Shown here piece after piece: positions 54,061 to 64,000 of a stretch of DNA of 64,000 nt. The notes under the pieces were generated by a model, which saw nothing but the letters and a program-made list of their open reading frames with translations, ran no database searches and had not been told where the DNA came from. The first letter of the stretch is position 1, and the number at the start of each line of letters is the position of its first letter. The position numbers were made by a program, and so were the translations under genes. Origin of the DNA: Cololabis saira (lineage: Eukaryota > Chordata > Actinopteri > Beloniformes > Belonidae); the NCBI RefSeq assembly GCF_033807715.1, contig NC_084599.1, positions 27,936,125 through 28,000,124 of the forward strand, read 5' to 3'.

Positions 54061-54967
54061 AGTAAATGCCGTGACCAGTGATGTCATCAGGTTAATCTGG
54101 TCCTGAGAATTTAACTTTTTACATTAATTGAATCTATTAATCATTTGCCTTCGAGTGTTTGTTGTTGGTGGCCAAATTGATGAAGCTGAAAGATTTATTA
54201 TCTGCTATTGAGTTAGCGGCCATTGAATATTGCCACTTATCAGCCACCATTGTGCATGTTAACTTGATTTGAATACAAAAATTGGTCTGTTTTATGTTCA
54301 ACTTGTAAACTGACATGCAAGATAAGTTTAAGATATGTTCTCTATAACAATGTTTTTAGTATTGTTTTTATATGTGCATATATTTTGGTTCTCATTTTTC
54401 TTTTTATGTATTTTCAAATACAGTTCTAAAAGATAGCAACACAAAAAAATAAAATATCATTCAAAGATCTGATAAACCTTCAGGAGTTGGACTTTGTGTT
54501 TTGACATGTCAATTTTATCAATTGATATCTTACAGTATGCACCTAAGTCTCTGGAACAAATCCAATCGGTATCATAAATACTTCATTTAAAAGCTACAGT
54601 TAACATCCCAAAGTTTGTGGTACACTTCATGAATTTTCTAATAACATATTGCTTCGAAGTGGATTTGACAACCTCTGCCTTTAGCAGGGGTTTGACCATA
54701 TGAGGTTACGGTGTAATGTCAGTCGTGTTTCACCGTTGCCAAAGAAAACAATAATGGTGGAGGTAGTCACCAGCAGCAACGCAAGGCTTATGGCTCTGAC
54801 ATCTCACAGGGCCCTTTGACAAGGTTAAACTAAAGAACATTGCCTTTTTTGCAAAATGAGAGTTGACTGGCCTGCCTGAGCTACCCAGGAATTAATATGC
54901 AAAGCCTCGGCAGCACAAGGGCAGGTTAAAGATTTCTGAATACTGAGTGTGTGTGTTCACACGCGCA
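54061..54967. other. No gene recognised
   Basis: AT-rich sequence with no coding pattern. Confidence 0.5.
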
Positions 54968-58783
<3,816 letters not shown>

Positions 58784-59570
58784 TGAATGAATGAATGGTT
58801 TATTTCGGACAGAATACATTGAAACATTTACATGTTCGTTTCACAAATAAAATAAAAGGTAAATAGAAATGTCCGAAAAAGGAGTAGGCTGAAGCCAAGG
58901 GCTTATTATAGCCTATCCTGTGCAGTGTATATCATTCGGTGGATGATAATACACAAATAAGAAAAGAAATATATACAAAGAAAACAAAGAGAAACTGTCA
59001 TTGCATTATATTATATAAAAATAGTAAAACCAATAATGCAAAAAGGGGTATATAGTGATGCTATTTTCATGTTAATCTATAATAGGCTATACCAACATAA
59101 TTAACAAATTTCTTTATAACTGTTTATCATTTTATATTTAAACATTTTTTTGAAACCTAAATTTAGGTACACATTCTTAAATCATTATCACAGCAATTCC
59201 ACAATTTCACACCTTTCACGGAAACACAGTTTTCTTTACTTTTGGTTCTTCCCCATGCCTTCTTAAACATACCTGTGTGCCTTAGTTCATATTTACTGTT
59301 GTGGATTTGGAACAGCCTCTGAGAACATCTTGGGAGGAGATTATGATGTGCTTTATATATGATCAATAAGGTTTGAAGGTTAACTAGATCCCAGAATTTT
59401 AATGTATTTAAATTAATAAATAAAGCATTGGTTGGCGCCAGGTACTCTGCTCCCATAATTATACGTACTATTCTTTTTTGTAGTACAAATATGGGCATGA
59501 GATTGGTTTTATAGGTGTTTCCCCACACTTCCACACAATATGTCATGTATGGGACTATAAGGGAACATAG
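58784..59570 (-). mobile_element. LINE 3' end, minus strand
   Basis: The C-terminal coding part (59163-59546) is followed on the minus strand by a 3' UTR ending in GTCCGAAATAAACCATTCAT and a tandem ATTC tail (58784-58797). The 5' part is absent, as usual for truncated LINE copies. The upstream edge is at about 59570. Confidence 0.8.
59163..59546 (-). pseudogene. LINE ORF2 C-terminal domain
   Basis: A 127-residue frame reads MTYCVEVWGNTYKTNLMPIF, VLQKRIVRIIMGAEYLAPTN, LNTLKFWDLVNLQTLLIIYK and CVSVKGVKLWNCCDNDL. The Y-C-V-E-V-W-G-N-T, L-Q-K-R-x-I-R-I and GVKLWN blocks are the post-RT end of a fish LINE family. The frame is open throughout, so this copy is less decayed than the others here. The clade is not determined. 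Confidence 0.85.
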
Positions 59571-61199
59571 TTTGAGAATCGGTGATTATATCGCCTGCAT
59601 GTTGAACGAACACTGAAATGTGTACCGTTGCTCATCTGAGGCCAAGCTGGTGTCCATGAAATGTTTTTGGTTGAATATTTTTCAGAGAACGTCCTCTCTT
59701 TGATGCATGCACTTGTTAATCTGGTAACATGGACGCCAAAAAAACTCATTATTATACGCACATGCACACCACACTGCTGGTGTGAAGCTGCCCTTAGGTA
59801 ATGTTCAGCTTTGCACCTGTGGCCTCTGGCACTTTGCAAGAAACATGTTCCACATCCTGACGTGAGTACAGTTGACTCACCTTGTCCTTAGTCAACACAG
59901 AGACATGAGCTGTGAAAACAAGCTAAGCTGCCAACATGTATTACACAAGCAGCACTTTGAACCTGACCTCCAACTGAGAACACTGTGTTCCTCCTCTTGT
60001 GAGATTCATCAGCAGTCTCTGTTCTCATTGAGGCACCGAATAACAATAGTTCCCTTAACTCCAAAATACACTCATCTATCGTATTTGTCCAAATGCTCTC
60101 CCACATCCAGCAAATGCACTTTTCCGTGATGTCACAAAAATAATGACACTGTTTGAAACTTTCTGAAATGAGCTCTGACAAAGTGTGGAAGGCAACGGGG
60201 ACCGGTGGCCCACAGCCATCGCACCTCTGCCCGGCATCATCATGGCAGTAGGAAGGTGGGAGCCTCGGGGGTAAACGCCGGACCGGAACTGCACCAGAGG
60301 AGAGAAGGTGACCTCCACGGGGGTTCAAGCCCTGTCGAGACCACAGGGGTGGTTAGAAGCTGAGTAGGTCAATCAATACGCAATTTATTTGGAGCTTGGC
60401 ACTAAAACAAGTATTGGCCTCGGCAAGTCCTTTTGTGATGCTGCCAAAATGTGTATATACAATGAAATTGAAATAGTCAGGTAGTTTATCAAATGGTTTT
60501 AAAGGTCCTATAGAAAGCAACATTAGACAGTTATATAACATTTTGGATTAAGATTCATACACAGTGATGAAATTATGCTGTTGATAGAAATGCTTAGTTA
60601 GAACTGTTATCATGTTGGAAATAAAAATCACGTTGACCATTATCTTGAACAAAAAAGACTCAAGATAACAAAATTGACTGACTGGCTTTCATAGACTTAT
60701 TACTTTTAAAATGTTGCTAAATATCATCTTAACAGTACTCTGACCAACCCCTGCATGTACTAAATAGAGAAATGAGAATTATAAAGAGTCATCCTAGCTG
60801 CTTTTCTTTTTTTCTTTTTCCCTTTCTGAAGCATCAGGTAGACAGCGGAGGGAAATGATGAAATCCGGGGTGACAAAAGGTGTAAATACATCGCTTTGAA
60901 TCATATTCAAAAGGACTACTTTATTTCCCCCACGGTAATGACCTTTCCATTAGAGTCCTGGGGGGGACTATCCACCTCTGTAGCAACTACTGACAGTTGG
61001 ACTTCACTACAAAAATACACTCCTCAGTGCTAATCAAATTAATGCTGGGATTTTTTTTCATCTTTCACCTGTCATTCATAATACCCCAGTTTAGCGTAGT
61101 TCACTACAGTACGAACTTCAAACGGCAGTACTCGACTGCACATTCAAAACTATGCAGCTGAATTTTACAGACAAAGCTATCCCACTGATGCCAGTTATT
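59571..61199. other. No gene recognised
   Basis: A minus-strand frame of 146 residues (59888-60328) overlaps a GC-richer patch at 60190-60350, which ends in GGGTTCAAGCCCTGTCGAG. That could be a decayed B box, but neither a gene nor a SINE can be supported. The remainder is AT-rich. Confidence 0.45.
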
Positions 61200-61460
61200 A
61201 AAAGTACACTACCTGGCCAAATTGTTAAATCAATTTACTTGGTATTTTTATATACTGTATATTTATATTTAAGCACATGATCACAGCGTCCCACTTGGTG
61301 ATCGTCATGGTGATTAACATGTCTCATCTGGCAACAAGTTCTTTTTAACACCAACAGATAGTGAGCATTGGAAAAGGTCACATGATACAAGGACTAGACC
61401 GACCCTGCTCCAGTTTGAGAGGAGGCAGTGTTATGATCTGGGGTGTTTTCTGGTGTTCAG
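61200..61460 (+). mobile_element. Tc1-like transposon fragment
   Basis: Begins with an ACACTACCTGGCCAAATTGT block that resembles Tc1-like ends. It includes a transposase fragment, RGGSVMIWGVFWCSGA (about 61418-61465), the GGGSVMVWGCF motif of Tc1 transposases. Nothing else of the protein is found, because the Harbinger-like element begins at 61461. Confidence 0.6.
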
Positions 61461-61840
61461 GGGCCTCATCTATAAAGCTTGCTTGCGCACAAAAAGGCCC
61501 TGAAAGATGCGCAAGCCACCTTTTACGCAAAGGCTGGGATCTAAAAAGAAAAAACTAACCGAAAAATCTGCGTATCCCTACAGCAACCCCGACCCTCCCG
61601 TAGGAACTTACTTAAGACATGGGGAACTGGCGAAGCAGGCTGTGAGGTGGTGAAATGAAGCCAGATTCATGTCATACTCTTAATAATGTCATCACATATA
61701 AGACTTATAATATAATAGCGCTGATCCTGTCCTCTGTGCGCTCCCCCCTGCTCCGTGGGGGCCCACGCAAAAGAGGGAAAAAAAAGTGTTCTGAATAAAA
61801 TAAGGAAAGTTGACTTGGACTATATAACAATTGCGTTCAT

Positions 61841-62049
61841 GGGCCGCTCGGTGGCGCAATGGGTTACGCAGCGGCTCATATACTGAGGCTACAGTCCTCC
61901 TGCAGCAGTCGCGGGTTCGAATCCAGCCCGCGCACCTTTGCTGCGTGTCTTCCCTGTTCTCTCTCTACCCCTTTCCAATCTGCATCTCCAATAAAGGGCC
62001 ACTAGAGCCCAAAAAAACTAGATTTATGAAAAAAAAACAAAAAAAAAAA
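61841..62049 (+). mobile_element. tRNA-derived SINE (second family), copy 2, 15-bp target duplication
   Basis: A box TGGCGCAATGGGTTACGCAG, B box GGGTTCGAATCC, tail CAATAAAGGGCCACTAGAGC and poly-A. AACAATTGCGTTCAT flanks it on both sides (61826-61840 and 62050-62064). It is the sister of the minus-strand copy at 15958-16150. Confidence 0.95.
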
Positions 62050-62072
62050 AACAATTGCGTTCATAAGGATAA

Positions 62073-62410
62073 GGGGCGGCAGTAGCTCAGGTGGCAGAGC
62101 GGGTCATCCAATGATCGGAAGGTCGGCGGTTCGAATCCCGCTCTGTCCCAGTTTGCTGTTGTAGTGTCCTTGGGCAAGACACCTTACCCACCTTGCCCCG
62201 TGTGAATGTGTATGAATGTTTGGTGGTGGTCGGAGGGGCCGTTTGGCGCGATATGGCAGCCACGCTTCCGTCAGTCTGCCCCAGGGCAGCTGTGGCTACA
62301 AACGTAGCTTACCACCACCAGAGAGAATGTGTATGAATGAATAATGATCTCTGTAAAGTGCTCTGGGTGTCTTGAAGGGCGCTATATAAATCCAAATCAT
62401 TATTATTATA
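62073..62410 (+). mobile_element. tRNA-derived SINE with L2-like tail, copy 2
   Basis: Nearly the same sequence as 12835-13178: AGTAGCTCAGGTGGCAGAGC, GGTTCGAATCCCGCTCTGTC, TGTCCTTGGGCAAGACACCT and GGGCGCTATATAAATCC. It begins about 9 bp after the preceding SINE's target duplication. Confidence 0.9.
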
Positions 62411-62500
62411 AAGTTTAAAAAAAAAATAAAAATGAAAGAGTCTCTTCTCCCCTTGTGTGTCTGCCTGTAATGCACGCGCGCATGTTGTGTTTACTTTTAA

Positions 62501-62628
62501 GCCTGAATTATGGTTCTGCGTTACACCAATGCAGAGCCTACGCCATAGGGTACGACGTACGGCGCGCGTCGCCGTGTACCCTTCGCCGTAGGCTCTGCGT
62601 TGGTGTGACGCGGAACCATAAATCAGCC
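62501..62628. repeat. Palindromic MITE-like unit, copy 5 (most complete)
   Basis: GCCTGAATTATGGTTCTGCG at the left and CGCGGAACCATAAATCAGCC at the right, with GCAGAGCCTACGCC and its complement inside. The whole 128 bp can fold into one long hairpin. Confidence 0.9.
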
Positions 62629-63329
62629 TAGAGCAGCTCTGAGGGGAGACGGGAGGGGAGGAGGGAGAGCGGGGCTCCCGTCCCATCTTCGCATCGCTTT
62701 CGCACAGGGTGTCTTGACGATTTGCAATTACAGACTGAGCCTACCGTAAGTTTTTATAAACTGTAAAATGTGGGGGGGACAAATACATGATTTTGAAAAG
62801 TGGGGGGGACATGTCCCCCCTGTCCCCAGTGGAAATTGCGTTGTGGCACTAACGGGCAGCAACGGCGTGCTGCCACTCACTCGCTTTATTTTATAGGCTG
62901 CTATTTATATACTTTTTCTACTTTTACTGTGACCACCAAATAATGTCGTTTCCCTGTCCTCCACATCATCCACAACATCTAGATCGCAGTCTCCGTGAAA
63001 TTTAGTGGCACGGTGGCTGGATACATCTCATTCATTCTGACGCCAAACAGGCTGCAGGAAGCCACTGCGCATGCTCAGCAGGCTCATTCATATGCAAAAA
63101 CATACCATTTATGGTAAAAAGTGGGCGTGTAGAGGGCGGGATATGAGGCGGATTCAGCTGCGCAACCTTCCAACTGGACTGTGATTTATGAAGCGAACAT
63201 TGCGTGCAAGTGTGCGTGCACGCGGTTTTATAAATCCGGAATTTTTTTTGCGCCCGCCATTTTCGGCTTTTGGGTGTACGTGCACTTTTAGTATGAATCC
63301 TACGCACTCCATTTTAAATGAGGCCCCAG

Positions 63330-63533
63330 GCCCGTTACTCATTGTGTCAGCTGTGTTCCGGGAGGATGGGCCCCTTGGCGGTTGCTGGATGTGTGCTGCA
63401 GTATCTGGGTGACTGGGATGGTTATGGAGCCAGCGTAGGTTCCCCGGGCACTTATTCTGGACTCCACCATGATCCGGAACTTCCATTGTTTACTTGGACG
63501 GGCTCATGGAGGCGCCCGTTGAGAAGGGGGTAC
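63330..63533 (+). pseudogene. Ty3/gypsy pol end: chromodomain tail and polypurine tract
   Basis: A decayed frame includes DWDGYG (about 63412) and LILDSTMIRNFHCL (about 63450-63492), the middle and end of the chromodomain at the C-terminus of fish gypsy pol. DGLMEAPVEKGVLSCP follows. GAGAAGGGGGTAC (63521-63533) is a polypurine tract, next to the LTR start TGTCATG. Only the last about 60 residues of pol are present. The first 42 bases repeat part of the LTR (see 63573-63609), so an internal deletion probably joined the 5' LTR to the pol end. Confidence 0.7.
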
Positions 63534-64000
63534 TGTCATGTCCCTGTTTGTGTCTGTGTGTTTTTTTTCTGTTACTCATTGTGTCAGCTGTGTTCTGGGA
63601 GGATGGGCGTGTCCAGGGATCTTGGCTCACACCTGCAGCTGGTCAGGGCTCAGCTTTATTACCGGGTCCAGGCTGTCATCCGTTGCCGGATGATTTTGTC
63701 TCCTATGAGGTTCAGTACCTCTTCTGTCAGGCTTGTGTCTTGAAGACTAATGCCTGTAATTTTCTGTGTGGATTCCAGTGATCTTGAATGCCTGTCCTCC
63801 CTCTGCAACTCAGCTACTGGTCAGCCACAGATCCCAGCCACCCTCCGTCCAGGCCTTCCTTGTCTTGCCTTCAGTCTTCCGGATTACCCATCCTGTCCAC
63901 TTCATCTCTGGGGATTGGATTCTGCTCCATCGGTCATCGCGCCCTTTCAGGCCATCTGCCTGCTTAAGTTTCCTGTCATCCATCTCAACTCCAACCGACT
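63534..64000 (+). mobile_element. Ty3/gypsy LTR, running off the window
   Basis: Starts TGTCATGTCCCTGTTTGTGT directly after the polypurine tract. The 38 bases at 63573-63609 match 63335-63371 with a single difference. The right end of the LTR and any duplication are outside the window. Confidence 0.6.

Larger units (their letters stand above)
61461..63326. mobile_element. Harbinger-like DNA transposon, 1866 bp, CAG target duplication, hosts later insertions
   Basis: Ends GGGCCTCATCTATAAAG and the complement of GGGCCTCATTTAAAATG, flanked by CAG on both sides (61458-61460 and 63327-63329). A 3-bp duplication is typical of PIF/Harbinger. Two SINEs and a palindromic unit lie inside, so the original element was about 1.2 kb. 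No transposase is present. At 62766-62826 the inner sequence includes GTGGGGGGGACATGTCCCCC. Confidence 0.85.

Noticed and set aside
59888..60328. 146-residue minus-strand ORF
   Set aside because: Overlaps a GC-richer patch and shows no domain or conserved motif.
61853..61925. tRNA-like sequence with A and B boxes
   Set aside because: It is the head of a SINE with a tail and target duplication, not a functional tRNA; the same holds for 12840-12905, 16060-16150, 31690-31788 and 62080-62150.

Overview
This is a eukaryotic window, most likely from a teleost fish. That rests on the repeats: DIRS, CR1/L2/Rex-type LINEs, a Penelope-like element, pogo, Tc1, hAT, Harbinger-like and TTAA-flanked DNA transposons, tRNA-derived SINEs, and long (CA)n, (TA)n and (GACA)n microsatellites. 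I recognise no host protein-coding gene, rRNA or functional tRNA gene. The window reads as intergenic or intronic sequence built by nested transposition. All family names come from reading motifs; no search was run.

Layout. 1-8.4 kb: a GC-rich, decayed DIRS retrotransposon (gag-like, RT, RNase H, methyltransferase-like, tyrosine recombinase) runs off the left edge. A CR1-group LINE (4230-7224) sits inside its right terminus, and a hAT MITE with a perfect 8-bp target duplication sits in the LINE 3' UTR. A pogo-like element with TA flanks (7249-8109) separates the DIRS end from a second, internally deleted DIRS-type unit. 9.4-14.9 kb: Tc1-like remnants, a TTAA-flanked element carrying what looks like a spliced gene end with a nested palindrome in the intron, another DIRS terminus, and a composite TTAA-flanked element (12782-14420) holding a SINE, a first-exon-like ORF and a pogo fragment.

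15-25 kb: AT-rich unique sequence with microsatellites, a SINE, a perfect 38-bp hairpin, a 210-bp repeat present twice, a LINE endonuclease scrap and a complete 502-bp TTAA MITE. 25-29.7 kb: a minus-strand cluster of a Penelope-like element interrupted by other repeats, directly abutting a CR1/L2 LINE that is itself interrupted by a TTAA MITE and a 0.9-kb hAT-like element.

30-61 kb: mostly unique AT-rich sequence, possibly with conserved noncoding elements, dotted with a SINE (16-bp target duplication), a Harbinger-like element splitting a LINE endonuclease, a TA-flanked element, a Myb/SANT-bearing element, a second copy of the 10.8-kb TTAA element and a LINE 3' end. 61.2-64 kb: a 1.87-kb Harbinger-like element with a CAG duplication holding two SINEs and a palindrome, followed by the chromodomain end, polypurine tract and LTR start of a Ty3/gypsy element running off the right edge.

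None of the transposon proteins is intact. The reading frames carry stops and frameshifts, so this is largely a fossil record, with a few younger insertions marked by perfect target duplications. The most unusual signals are large perfect or near-perfect inverted repeats at 11.8, 16.8 and 39.2-39.5 kb, and non-autonomous elements carrying gene-like exons with good splice sites.
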